Of a stretch of DNA of 64,000 nucleotides, positions 12,401 to 23,752 are shown one piece after another. Under the pieces are notes generated by a model that did no database searches, had not been told where the DNA came from, and worked only from the letters and a program-made list of their open reading frames with translations. A program made the position numbers and the translations under genes. The stretch comes from Anaeramoeba flamelloides (taxonomy: Eukaryota; Metamonada; Anaeramoebidae): assembly GCA_027625915.1 (NCBI GenBank), contig JANTQA010000012.1, positions 13,912,501-13,976,500 of the forward strand, read 5' to 3'. Each line of letters begins with the position of its first letter. Positions within the stretch are counted from its first letter, which is position 1.

Positions 12401-14601
12401 GAAAAAAAGGGTAATATGGTAAGGATATAAACGGTTTTTTTAACTAATAAAATACTGCTAAAAATTTTTTACCTTCTCTGAGAAATTCTATCTCAAGACT
12501 AAAGTCCTCTTACGAAAAATAATATGTTCTGAATCAAAAAAAAGAAAAATAAACAGCAATTTTCACGCTTGGAAAATATCATAAATAAAATTGTGATCAG
12601 AAACTTTATATCTTTTATTTTAAAGTAATGTCTTATAAAACAAATTGAATTATTATGAAGAATTAATTTAATGATAAATAACAATTTTGGATATTTTAAT
12701 AGTAATATTAGAATTAAGGTTAATAAAGATATTTTAAAATCGATTTTATATTTCCTCGCTTTTTTGGAAATAGCTTATTTCTCAAAAATTTTCAAAAATG
12801 TTATTTTTTTATCAAAGTATTAAATGTTTTTTCATGTTTTTTTGTTGTTTTGATTGCCTTATGATTAGGGAAATTCGTGACAATGATTTTTTAGTGAGAA
12901 AATAAGATTATCAATAGTTTGGCCGAAGATCACGAATTTCTGATTTTATCACGAATAATACTAGTTTCCATGAATTTAACCATTATTCCTGAAAATAACT
13001 TTGACAACTCAAAAAATTAAGATATAATTTTATTCTGTTAGAAAAAGTCTAAATAATAAAGCATCAATTACATTATTTTTACATCTTTTTTAATGTTTCT
13101 TGAATTTTTAATTCCATTTTTTTAAGTATTATTTAAAACTAAAAAATTTTCTGAAGTTATTACTTTTTTTTGGGTGGATTTATGGCGAATTTTTTCAATT
13201 ATCATGAGTTTTTAATCTTGTCAAAAATATGTCCGATTATAAGCAAAAAAACACAAACGAATTGATGATATTCTACATTATCGTAAAAAGATAAATTAAT
13301 CATTAATTTGTCGATTTGTCATGAAAATTCTAATATTGTCAATAATACGACTTTGTTTAAAAAAAAAAAATAAAAATAAAAGACTTACGACATTGTTTGG
13401 ACTTCATTTAAATATTCTGCCATTATTTCTTCTGTAATTTTTTCTGTTATCAATTTTTTAACTGCCACTTGTGTTCCAAGCCAATCAGCTAAAAAAACTT
13501 CTCCAAAGGCACCAAAGGCTAATCTTTTTTTTAAGGTTAGCTCTTTAAATTGAATTTCTAAAAATTCATCAGATTGGTTTATTTCTTTGGAATTGGTTTG
13601 CTGTTCTTTCATTTCTTCTCCTTGAGAAACATGGATTTGAATTTTTAATCTTTGTAGTAGTTGCGTAACTAAATTTAAGGCTTTGTCTGGATCAAATTTT
13701 TTATTTGATTTTTCTAATTGTTTTTTTTGTTCCCTTAATATTTTGTCAATTAAATCTGGATTTTCTTTTAAGTCTGCAAGAAAACTTTTTAATTCTAATA
13801 AATCAGTATCTTTTTTGTTTTGATTTTTTTTTTTTTTTATTTATTAGAATTTGAAAAGGAAATAAAAAGGGATTGAGAGATTAAAAAAATGGGCAAACAT
13901 AACTCCAAAAAAAAAAAAAAGGACATGTTCATTTGCTCTATTTTTTCTCTTTTTGTTTCGTTTCCTTGTTTTTTTGTTTGGCAAATAAGAAAAAAATTTT
14001 AAAAAAAAATAAAACAAAAAATAAATTTTGAGAAGGTCTTACTTTCATCTTCTTTGTCTTGTTCTGATTCACCCCACTTACAGTCCGTCTTCATACTTAA
14101 TCCAACCGAGCAATTATAAAGTCTTGTATAAACATCATTAAAATCATTTTTTGATGTTCCTTTTTTTAATAAACGAGTGAACCAGAGGCTTTTTTGTTGA
14201 TGTTTTTCAATTAAACCCCTTGCTGCTTGAATTGATTTTTGAAGTTCTTTTAAAATATTGGATTTTGACTTTATTTCTTGTGGTCTTTCGTGAAGTTCTT
14301 TTTTTCCAAAATTACAAAAAATGGGGTTATTTCAAAAAAATATTATTTTTTGTTTTTTGTATTTTTTTTTTTTTGTTTTGAATTTGAAAAGAAAAATTAA
14401 GAAAGAAAAAAAATTCTGAATTTCGAAGTGATCTTCCAAGTAAAAGAAAGAAAAAAACAAACGAGATTTTTGAATAAAAGTAATTATTTCCCCAACTCTG
14501 CTTGATAGCCGATTACATTTGGTGTTATTATATTTGATTGATCGTAATATTGCCCGAAATTTTCGTTTTTCTCGAATAATAGAAGAAACAACGTTGTTCA
14601 T
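6500..14601 (-). CDS. MLKL-like helical domain + TKL kinase + dual beta-helix protein
   Basis: Five exons: 14601-14463, 14297-14043, 13809-13389, 10008-9657 and 9433-6500. They join in frame with GT-AG introns to give 1366 residues. Residues 1-130 resemble the MLKL/HeLo four-helix bundle (KCNRLSSRV like CRRLGHRV; IEKHQQKS like IEKFSNRS; DFNDVYTRL like LFKDVNRKL). A helical, brace-like linker follows to about 215. Residues 220-490 are a TKL kinase with GAFGEV (231-236), the VAVKK lysine at 249, an alpha-C glutamate near 267, HRDLKSAN (340), DFG (363), APE and a late RP. All catalytic residues are present. Two parallel beta-helix (CASH/FBXO11-like) regions follow, at about 565-880 and 950-1350, with repeated NxI..N...GI turns, separated by Asn/Glu/Lys low complexity. 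By analogy with MLKL it could act at membranes; that is inference. Phosphotransfer activity is likely. No F-box was seen. Confidence 0.88.
10009..13388 (-). other. 3.4-kb intron inside the kinase domain
   Basis: The donor is GTAAGT (13388-13383) and the acceptor is CCAATAG (10015-10009). The intron splits a serine codon between the alpha-C helix and the HPN motif of the kinase. The gene's other introns are 165, 233 and 223 bases, so this one is unusually large. It holds an imperfect inverted repeat at about 11260-11375, with arms that include ATTTTCAAAATTTTGGTA. No coding segment was recognised inside it. Confidence 0.85.
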
Positions 14602-15262
14602 AATTATACACTTTCTCTTGACGAAATGTACAAATCAATGAAGAAAGATTTTGTTGACAAAAGAGGAATTTGTAAAAAAATGAAAGAATAGTTCCGTTTT
14701 TCAGATCGGCCTGAGGAGGAATAGAACAAATTTCGGTAATTTTGGTATACGTTTTTTTGAATTGAAGAAAAAAGTAAAAAGATCCAAGTTATTGAGTTGG
14801 CTTGAATTTGGTTCAATTAAAACTCTTGTTATTGAAAACTATTTTATTCTTTTTTAGAAAAGGTTAATGAAAACTTATTGTTTACATTTTAAACTCTCTA
14901 GTGGTTTTTAATTGTTCTCTGTTTAAGAACAATGATAGGTTTTGTTCAGAGAGTTGTTGCATGATAAATGTCTTTTATAATTTATGATTATTTATCTTAA
15001 GGTGGTGCATTAAAATGGAATTGTTCAGAAACAATAAATACAATTCTTTGAATTTGGTTAACAGGTATTTAGGAGATTTTATCCATAGTGTTACATAATG
15101 TTTTTATTTACAAAAAGTCAAGTGTTTTTTTAGTTTTTATTCTTTATCACATTGTAAGTGCCTAATTAATAAGAACTTAAAATTATACCTTAGAATATAT
15201 GTACTCATTGTTTTTTTTTTTTTGTTCTATTATAAGATCCACTATATACACTGTTAAATTTA
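14602..15262. other. Upstream flank of the MLKL-like kinase gene
   Basis: This is the presumed promoter and 5' UTR. The first ~200 bases are less AT-rich than the surroundings. No TATA-like box or other element could be singled out with confidence in such AT-rich sequence. Confidence 0.4.
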
Positions 15263-15623
15263 AGGGTGTAGCTATACAATAAGACATGATAATAATTTTA
15301 GAGAGATGAGAAAAGGGTATTTTATTTTAGTGGCATGTGATCGTAGATTCTCTAAACAATTTTTTTAAATAATTATTCATATTTTTGTTTTTGTAAATGT
15401 TTAAGGGAGTAGCTACACCATAAGACATGATAAAAATTTGAGAGAGATGAGATAAGAACATTTTATTTTTGTGGCGTGTGATCGTAGATTCTCTAAAAAT
15501 TTTTTTAAAAAAATTATTTGATATTTTTTTTTTAGTAATGTTCAACAATAAAAAAAAAGAGATTATATTGATAAAATAGTTTTATTATTATTATTATTTT
15601 ATTATTAAAATAAACTTAATTCG

Positions 15624-16152
15624 ATTAATTTGGACACAGTTTAAACAGTTAGAAGAATAACAAAAACATGATTTACATCAATTTGGAAATTAATTTTAAT
15701 TTAACAAACTATATCATTTTTTGTGTTTTTTGTTTTTGTTTTCATTTTCTTTTTTTCAGGTACTTAAACCGTTTAGTTAGATCTGAAAATTTTTTATAGA
15801 TGGTTACTAGATGGTTACAGTTGAGTTTCTTCAAGTGATAAATCCACATACAACCGGTACATGGTATCTTATCATTTGATCGATCAACCATTGTTGGTGT
15901 AATTTTAACAAATCTACCAATATATTTTTTGTTCAAACTCTTTCATTTCAGCTCGTTTCATTTTTTTTGGACACACTTGTTTTGATTTTTTGTTTTATAT
16001 TGTTTTCTTATATTTGGATGAAAATGAGTACTTAAAAAACCATTAATACTATGTTACTTAAATCTGGTTTTATATTACGTTTGGGAGAATATAGTAAATT
16101 GAGTTTTTGTTTCACTATTTTTGATTTTAGATGTGTCCAAATTTTTGGAATG
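15624..16152 (+). mobile_element. ~520-bp Tc1-like non-autonomous element, copy 2
   Basis: The ends are AATTTGGACACAGTTTAAA and TGTGTCCAAATTTTTGGAA. On the minus strand the interior carries an open frame (15742-15936) with ITPTMVDRSNDKIP. Related frames exist in the copies at 24.6 and 30.7 kb. The inverted ends suggest a Tc1/mariner-type element. The full transposase is absent. Confidence 0.65.
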
Positions 16153-16521
16153 GGGTTTAGTTTTTTTTTCTGGGAGAAGATAATTTCAGATGCTTAGAAT
16201 AAAACATGTATCTATTTTGTGGTTTAAACTTTGATAACATATAATCATATTCACTTCGCATATTCCACTAAACCCAACGTTTTACAATCCTAACAAGTAA
16301 TAATTCTACTTAATTATTCTAATTTTGGAATTCTTCTAGCTATTTAAGTCCCATTTATGTTTCCTTTCATATTCTCTCAATTGTAATATTGTTGTTCTTT
16401 TTAAACAAAATCCATTAATCCTAAATGCCACTAATAAAAAAATATTTCTAATTGCTTTATCTTGTCAGGATTAAAAAAATCTCAAAAATGATGAAAAAAT
16501 AAAAAATGAAAAAATTAAATG

Positions 16522-16612
16522 CCACAATAGAATGTTGAGAGAAGAATAAAAGATAAGTTATTCAACATTCAAAACACTATTTTAAGTAATTCAACTCAAC
16601 ATTCTATTGTGG
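16522..16612. other. Perfect 18-bp stem hairpin
   Basis: CCACAATAGAATGTTGAG at 16522-16539 is perfectly complementary to 16595-16612, across a 55-base loop. The duplicated unit downstream keeps a decayed version of the same hairpin (about 17203-17295). It is probably an internal palindrome of the repeat and not a gene. Confidence 0.6.
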
Positions 16613-16844
16613 AAATTTCTTTGAGACTTTGAAAAAGAAATTTAAAAAATCTAATGAATGAAGTACTTTAAATAATAAAAACCAATGAGGTACAACCAGA
16701 GTAAAAAATGTTATTTTCTGATCCTCTTCAGAATTGCACAAAAGTGAAAAATTTTTCTTTACTGTGGCTACTCCCTTAAGAATAAAAAAAAGAGAATAGA
16801 TTTAGTATATAATTGGTTAGATTTTTTTTTTTTTTATTTAAATA

Positions 16845-17465
16845 GTTTTTTTTTTTTGGAGAAGATAATTTTATATTCTTAGAATAAAAGTTATAGCTAT
16901 TTTGTGGTTTAAATTGGATAAAATATAATCACATTCATTTCTCCAATTCCACCAAATACAACTATTTAAAATCCTAACCAGATATTTTTTTGGTGTAATT
17001 ATTATTGTTTGGAATCTTTCTAGTTAATAAAGCTCCTTTTGTATTTCCTTTTGCCCCCCCCCAATTGCAATGTTTTGTTCTTTTTAAACGTTATACATCA
17101 ATCACAAAGGTTTCTGATAACTAAATCTTACTTATGCTTTTTGTTTTGTCATTATTAACTATTCAAAAATGATGAAAAAATTAAAAATGAAAAAATTAAA
17201 AACCACACTAGAATGTTGAGATAAGGACCAAAGATAAGTCATATAGCATTTGGAACATTATTTTAAACAATTCAACTTAACAATCTACGGTGGAAATCTT
17301 TTTGAGACTTTACAAAAAAATTTAACAATCAAACGAATGAAGTTCTTTGAATAATAAAAATCTATGAGTTAACCAAAGAAAGATTTTCTTATTTTCTGTT
17401 CATCTTCAAAATTTCAAAAAAGTGAAAAATTTACCTTTACTATGGTTATCCCATTAAAAAGGCAT
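16845..17465. repeat. Diverged tandem duplicate of 16160-16785
   Basis: This follows the preceding ~620-bp unit from GGAGAAGATAATTT through the AAAATGATGAAAAAA block to the end TACTATGGTTATCCCATT. It has many substitutions and small indels. A run of C interrupts the middle (about 17055). Both units end with the decayed terminal motif of the composite element. Confidence 0.65.
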
Positions 17466-17982
17466 TGATTTGTGCGTGAGCTAATTATATTTAAGCACGC
17501 GACTACTGCTTCAGTACAAATTACTGGCATACTATTGTTTAAATAGCCAGAGTGATTTTATTCAACACAAGTCTCAAATTCAAAGATGCACACAAATTTA
17601 AATATGGAATGTTGTAAAAAATAGAGTTTTTCCAATTTTTGGGATAAATAAAGAGTTTCATGCATTTTTCCAAATTTTGGAAAAAACATTATTTTTTACA
17701 ACATTTATATTTAATCTTGTGTATTTTTTTATCAATAAGATACCTTCATTAAAAGGTCAAAGAAATTGATTATAAACCCTGGCTAAATATTATATTTGTT
17801 TCTTAAAGTTCTACTATTTAAAAAAACATCACACAATAAAATGATCAAATATAAAAATCATCCTCAAAAATAGAGAGAAATTTTAAGGAAATTACTTTTA
17901 TATTTAAAAAACATTTAATTTCATAATTTCAATAAATTGGTCGAATTTCATCAAATTTCAGATCATAGCTAAATCCCAAAAA

Positions 17983-18490
17983 AAGGATATAGTTTAAATA
18001 GTTGAAAGAATAACAATAAACATACTTTACATTCAATTTGGAAAGAATTTTGATTTTACAAACTATTTTATTTTTTGTTTTTATTTCATTTTTTTGAGTT
18101 ACTTAATATGTTTAGTTAGATCTGGAATTTTTTAAAAATATTTTATAGAATATTAGTTTTGAGTTTGTTAAAAAGAGAAAAATCGCATACAAAATCTCTC
18201 TGGTATCTTATCATTTGATCGATCAACAATTTTTGGTGAAATTTCAACAAATTAATAAATACATTTTTTATTACGCTCGTTTCATTATTTTGGATACACC
18301 AATTTTTAATTTTTAGTTTTATTTTTTTTTCTTGTATTTGGATGAAAATGATTACTTATAAAAACCTTGATAATCAGTAACTTAATCTGTTTTTATATTA
18401 AGTATTGAGAAATATAATAAATTGTTTTTTTTTTTTTTTTTGCCAATTTTTGTTTTTGGATGTTTCCAAATTTTTTGAATTAGGTTTAAT
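17983..18490 (+). mobile_element. ~520-bp Tc1-like non-autonomous element, copy 3
   Basis: The order of blocks is the same as at 15.6 and 30.7 kb: ATAGTTTAAATAGTTGAAAG, the TTAGATCTGGAATTTTTT block, the TATCTTATCATTTGATCGATCAAC block, and an end near TTTCCAAATTTTTTGAAT. It is more decayed than the other copies and its reading frame is broken by substitutions. Confidence 0.6.
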
Positions 18491-19271
18491 TGAAATTTTG
18501 TCAACCAATTCTAGGAATTAACATTTAAAATGATCTTACCTTGTGGCTAAAAATAATACGGAATTATAAGTTGAATGTTAAAACGACCAAAAAAAAATAA
18601 TCAAAAGTATTCAAGTTTTTTTAAAAATAATGTTTTTAGACTCTGGAAATGTGTATTTTTAACATAAAAAAAAAAACTAATTGGTTAAATATATTCTAAA
18701 ATAAATTGGAAACGAACTTGGTTGTTTATATTTCTGTTAAACTAACAAATAAATGTTAAAAATAAAAGAGAAAAAAGACAACCCTTTTTTAAAAAAAACT
18801 ATCATAATTTTTATATAAAAGATCCCAAATAATTAAATCAATATAAAGCGGAGGTTTTGGTAAAATATCTAAAGTGGTGGTTTAAAATATATTATTAAGA
18901 TAAATTGTCACGAATTTAATATTAATTTTGAATTTTTAGGTTATGAGGTTCTAATAACCAATATTTAAGTTTATAATTTTTTTTTTTATCCATAATAAAA
19001 ATTTTCCAATAAAATCCAAGCTTTTAAATTTTTATTTTGTGTTTTATTTTTTTAATTGTAAGCAGAAAAATATTCTATTTATTGTCTAACATATTTTTAA
19101 GAATTATTTTGTCTTTTAGAATCAACTTTATTTGATATTCCATGCCAGTGGAAATTCTTTCCCCTATTTTTTATTTCTTTTCTACAACAAATAAAAAAAT
19201 ATTATAACAAATTTGGTTTATTTTATTTTTTAAACACTGGGGTTAGGGTGTCTTTTTATTGATTGTTCAAC

Positions 19272-19470
19272 ACAGCCAGTTTCAATTTTAAGATATAAAC
19301 TTTCAATGAAATTTAAGGCACAATTAAAATCTCAAATTAAGGCACAAAATTCAGATTCTAGTAAAATAAATTATAAAAAAAGATAATTACAAATTTTGTG
19401 CCTTAATTTGATTTTTTTTGTGCCTTAAATTTCTTTTAAAGTATTTTTCTTTAAAGTGGAATTAACTGTA
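19272..19470. mobile_element. Palindromic MITE, copy 2
   Basis: The ends are ACAGCCAGTTTCAATTTTAAG and GTGGAATTAACTGTA. The arms pair through AAGGCACAA(A) repeats around a central AAAATAAATTATAAAA. Same family as the copies at 5.5, 24.4, 36.8, 39.3, 57.4, 61.1 and 62.7 kb. Confidence 0.8.
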
Positions 19471-21160
19471 TTACAAACAATCGATTTAAAATAAATAATA
19501 TTTTGGGATATTTCGATTGCTATCTTAGTAAAATAAAATATTTTAAAATAAATAATTCTCCATTTTTTGGAAATATTTTATATCTCAATTTACAATATAT
19601 CTTCTGGTTAAATTTATATATTAAAGGTCCGTCATAAAAATCTATAACAACTATTTAAAAAAAATTTATTCAATTTTTATAACGTTTTGGTTTAATTTTA
19701 TTTACTTTTTAAGATTTCTGGTTTTTTGTATATTCTAATAAAAAAATGAACCATTAGTGATATTTAAGAATGAATTTTTTTTGAATATATATAGATATAG
19801 ATTTCAATTTATTAGTTCAGGCGATTTGTAATTTTTTATAGTAAGATTAGATTCTATTTAATTGATCATTAATGATATATCTCTTAATAACTTTAATCTA
19901 CAAATTATTATTAAAAAAATTAATATAATTCTATTAAGTGTTATTATATTATTTTCAAAGGTGGAAAAAATGATACCCAATAGTTTTAATTTTTCTAGTT
20001 TGGATTAGGAGTATTTTGGTAATAACAATCACCAATACCAATATTCTAAATTAGTCGCATGTCCGGTATTCAAAGAACCTCAAAAATAAAAAATAATTAT
20101 TGATTTTCAAAATTAGGTTGTTACTGTATAAATATATTGTGTTTATAATAAAAACTGATCTGATTGAAATTAAATCATAGAAGTTCAATATCATCCAAAT
20201 GGATCAAAAAATATTTTCAAAATACTTTCCTATAGTGTATTATAAGATTTAATACCCGTGGTCATATTTACAAATTAGTAATTTAAAAGTTAATTGTTGT
20301 AATTGTATTTCCAAATCTAAAGATATTGATTAAAATACCATTATTACAAATATTTTCAATCCTTTTTTACAATATTGTCAACAATATATTATTATTTTAT
20401 TAATTTATTTAATAAAGAAAATTCATTAAAAAAGTTAAAAAAAACCAAAAATAGAAAAATTGGATCTGCTTTATTAATGTAAGAAATAAAAAAATGAAAA
20501 TATAAAAAAAAACAAAACAAAAATTAAAAGTTTGATTTTGATTATTATTGTTTGAATATTTGTGATGTTTTTACTAACATTTTCACTGCTTGTATTACAG
20601 CCGTTCCATACCCCACTGTAAAATTTTATAATACATACAAATTGGTTATCTCTTATAAAATTATGTTTTATGAAATAGAAAATTCAATTTCTATCGTAAG
20701 ATAAAAATTTCAATTTCTTTTACCTCATAAAAGTTATTTTTTTTTTATATAATAAAACAAACACAAAATTTAAATTTCAACAGAAAAGAAATCACAGAAA
20801 TCATGGAAACTTGAAAGTCTTTTACGTCCATTATTTTTAAATTGTTTAAACCTGAGATTTTAATAATTTTGGAAATTGAAGATCCGCATTAAGACAAGTT
20901 TTTTTGTGAATTTGTTTGTCAGTCTAAAAAACCAAAAAATTGGATAGCATTAATTTTTTAATCTTCTATTATAAATTTTACAGTTTATGGCAAACTTTAA
21001 TAACAATTTTATGATTTGTTGTACAGGATAAATTTTTGTAATAGACAATCAATTTCGATGTCTTGTAAATTTTCATGGTAGGGTTGGAAAGTCTGTAAGC
21101 TTTCATAACCATTTTACGGTTTATCAATAAGGGTAAACTTTTATTATCAAAAATCGATTT

Positions 21161-21433
21161 CTATTTCTTATAAATGTTCAAGGAGGGGTTGGAACTACTG
21201 TATTGCGGGTGTAGTTGTTGTTTTGGTTGTTGTTCTTGATACTTTTGGATAATTTGGGTGGTGTTATTAAAATTATTGTTATTGTTATTATTGGTTCTGC
21301 TCTTAGTTATTATTATTGCTTTTGGTTCTATTGTTATTATTGATTGAGGTGCAGCCGCCACTGTAACTATTGTTGTTGGATCTGGATCGTTTGAAAGTTG
21401 GATCATTTGTTTGTTATTATTTTTATTATTCAT
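21161..21433 (-). CDS. Possible low-complexity Asn/Gln/Thr-rich protein
   Basis: A 90-codon frame that starts with ATG at 21433. It contains poly-Asn and a QEQQPKQQLHPQYSSSNPS segment typical of disordered protist proteins. The sequence is largely a degenerate AAC/AAT trinucleotide repeat, and it overlaps another Thr/Ile-rich frame (21430-21657) on the same strand. No domain is seen. It may be a real exon of a disordered protein or only a microsatellite. I recognise no family. Confidence 0.3.
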   Translation of the reverse strand: MNNKNNNKQMIQLSNDPDPTTIVTVAAAPQSIITIEPKAIIITKSRTNNNNNNNFNNTTQIIQKYQEQQPKQQLHPQYSSSNPSLNIYKK

Positions 21434-22496
21434 TTTATTATTGTTGTTTGTTCTTCGGTATTTGTTATTGTTGGTGTTGGTTTTGTTGTTATTATCATTA
21501 TTGGTGTTATCGTTTTTGTTGTTTTTGTTGTATTATTTATTGTTAGTATTTGTGGTGAAATTGGGTTGTTCTTGTTGACAGATTTCTTTGTTAAAAAAAA
21601 GAAGAAAAAAGAAATAGGAAAAAAATGAAATATTTTGCTTTTCTCTAAAATAAGCAAAAAATCGTTTAGGAAAATTGAAAAACTAAAAAGAAGTCAATTA
21701 AGATGTTGCTAACAGCTTGTAGATAATTATTTTTGACAAGTAACAAATCTACCAAGAGTAACTTGATCTCAAAATCCCATTAAAAGTAATCCTTTTTGGC
21801 TCTAGACTTGTTTAATTTTTTTTTTTTTTCTTTCTTCCAAAACAGTAAAGACAAACTGATCTTTTTTTATTTGCCAAACAAATTGAAATTTTAATTGTTT
21901 CTTCAAAGGAAAAAGAAAAAATTCGACTTTGAGAAAAATAAATTCTTAGATCTCCATTATTAACAGATCCACATAAGGCTTTTACAGTTAAAAATGTTCT
22001 TTTTGTTCTGAAAAGGAATTTTGAAAATAGAGACTAAGGAGATTTAAATTTATTTTCTTTTAAAAAGGTTTTTTTTAGTTCGCAATTGAAAGAGATCTAG
22101 GTATTGCTGGACGGTTTTTGAAATATAAGAGATTGGTTTTGAGGCACATTATTATGTACATTCATTAAAAATCATAATTAATCTCAGCTTGTATGTGTTT
22201 GAAATAGGAAAAAATTTTCACTTCCTTTTGAGAATTTTTCTTTTATTAGAGAGAGTTTCAAAAAGAAAGTTGTGGTTTGTGATTCTATTGACTAATAAAA
22301 TAGAAAAATGAAAATCAATTCAAATTGTTTTCTTAAGATTCTTCAACGCCAGTACTAAGGTAATAATTTTAGTTTTCTCAAGTTGATTTGAAAAGCTTAA
22401 CTACTCTGTCCTTTAAACCTTATCAAAAAGATCTAATATACAGCAAAATTCCAAATTGAAGATGATTTTTTCATTTTTTTATTTTCATCTCCAAAT

Positions 22497-23752
22497 ATGT
22501 CCAAGTAAATTTCTTTTTCTTTTTCTTTTTCTTTTTTTTTTTTTTTTTTGTGTGTTCTTTAGTAAAATAGAATCTATCTGTTTTTAATCAAAACGGAAAA
22601 TCAAAAAAACCAATTAACTTTTTTTTGTTTTGTATTTTTTTTTTTTATTCTCTTTTAATTTGAATTGCTCCAAAATAGACAAGTCCCAGAAACAATCAAA
22701 AAACAAGTAAAAAGAAGTTTCAATTCCAAGGAAGTTAAAAAAGAAAAAAATGAAAAAAGAATGAAACTTATCAAAGAAATCCAATCAAAGGCTTTCAAAA
22801 GAGCAGAAAAATATGAAAAAGAATACCTCGAACAAGAACAAAAACTTGTCGAATTAAAACAAAAAGCACTCAAAGAAGGATCCTTTTATAGAGAACCAGA
22901 ACCAAAATTAGCTTTTATTATCAGAATTAGAGGGTAATTATTTGTCTTCTTTTTTTTTATTTTTTTTTTTCCTTTTCAGAAAATAAAAAACAAGAAACAA
23001 AAAACGGAAAACAAAAAAAAAAAAAAACAAAACAAATTTTTTGCTTTTTGCTTTTTTTTCTTTTTTGATTTTTTTTTTTCAAAAACATTTTGAAACTTAC
23101 TCAGAGAAAAACTCTAAAATAAGAAAAACAACTTTAAAAGTAAACCCACTAAACCACAATCACAAAATCACTTTAAAATATTCTTTTTTTTACAACACCC
23201 CTTTTTAAATGTTTGTACCACAATTACTAATTTTGTAATTTGTTCTCCATAATCAATTTTCATTCACTCAATGTATTCAAAAAAAAAAAAAAAAGTATTG
23301 TAGGAGTACCACCAAAGCCAAGAAAAATTTTACAATTATTGAGACTTCGAAGAATTTATAGTGGTGTCTTCATTAGATTAAACAAATCTTCACTTAGAAT
23401 GCTTCATTTCATTGATCCATATGTCACCTGGGGATATCCAGATGTTGAAACCGTCCGAGCCTTAATTTATAAAAGAGGACACGCAAGAGTAAATCACCAA
23501 AGAAAAATCATTGACTCAAACGAAATGATCTATGACAAGCTCCAAAAATACGACATCGTCTGCATGGAAGATTTAGTTCATGAAATTTATACTGTTGGTA
23601 AAAACTTCAAACACGCCAATAGTTTCTTATGGGCATTCAAACTTAAGCCTCCAGTTGGTGGATTTAGCACTGTTAAAAAAAGCTTTGTCAATAAAGGCGA
23701 ACATGGTAACAGAGAACAATATATTAACACACTCGTTAAAAAAATGATCTAA
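22497..23752 (+). CDS. RPL7: 60S ribosomal protein L7 (uL30)
   Basis: This is a large-subunit ribosomal protein of the eukaryotic L7/uL30 family, in three exons: 22497-22504, 22679-22933 and 23296-23752, giving 239 residues (the human protein has 248). The first coding exon is only ATG TCC AA. The join to exon 2 gives MSKQVPETIKKQV, which matches the usual VPET(L/I)KK start. Introns are GTAAAT...AAAATAG (174 bases) and GTAATT...AAAAAG (362 bases). The second join restores IRIRGIVGVPPKPRKIL. Conserved blocks include LQLLRLRRI, the PYVTWGYP turn, LIYKRGHAR and MEDLVHEIYTVGK. The N-terminal ~90 residues are the basic, helical eukaryote-specific extension. It is the only supported plus-strand gene in the window. 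Confidence 0.97.

Larger units (their letters stand above)
15263..16785. mobile_element. Composite element with GGGAGTAGCTACA ends, nested insertion
   Basis: The left side has a ~140-bp unit in tandem (about 15263-15402 and 15403-15543). Both copies begin with GGG(T/A)GTAGCTA(T/C)A and contain GTGGC(A/G)TGTGATCGTAGA. The right side ends at about 16785 with TGTGGCTACTCCCTTAAG, the inverse of the left start, so these look like terminal inverted repeats. A ~520-bp Tc1-like element is nested at about 15624-16152. The right portion (about 16160-16785) is duplicated at 16845-17465. No intact transposase was seen. Confidence 0.6.
18491..22496. other. Gene-poor region before RPL7
   Basis: It contains palindromic MITE copy 2 (19272-19470) and a low-complexity Asn/Gln/Thr frame (21161-21433, minus). 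The last few hundred bases must hold the RPL7 promoter. I recognised no conserved element there. Otherwise only AT-rich, homopolymer-rich sequence. Confidence 0.5.
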
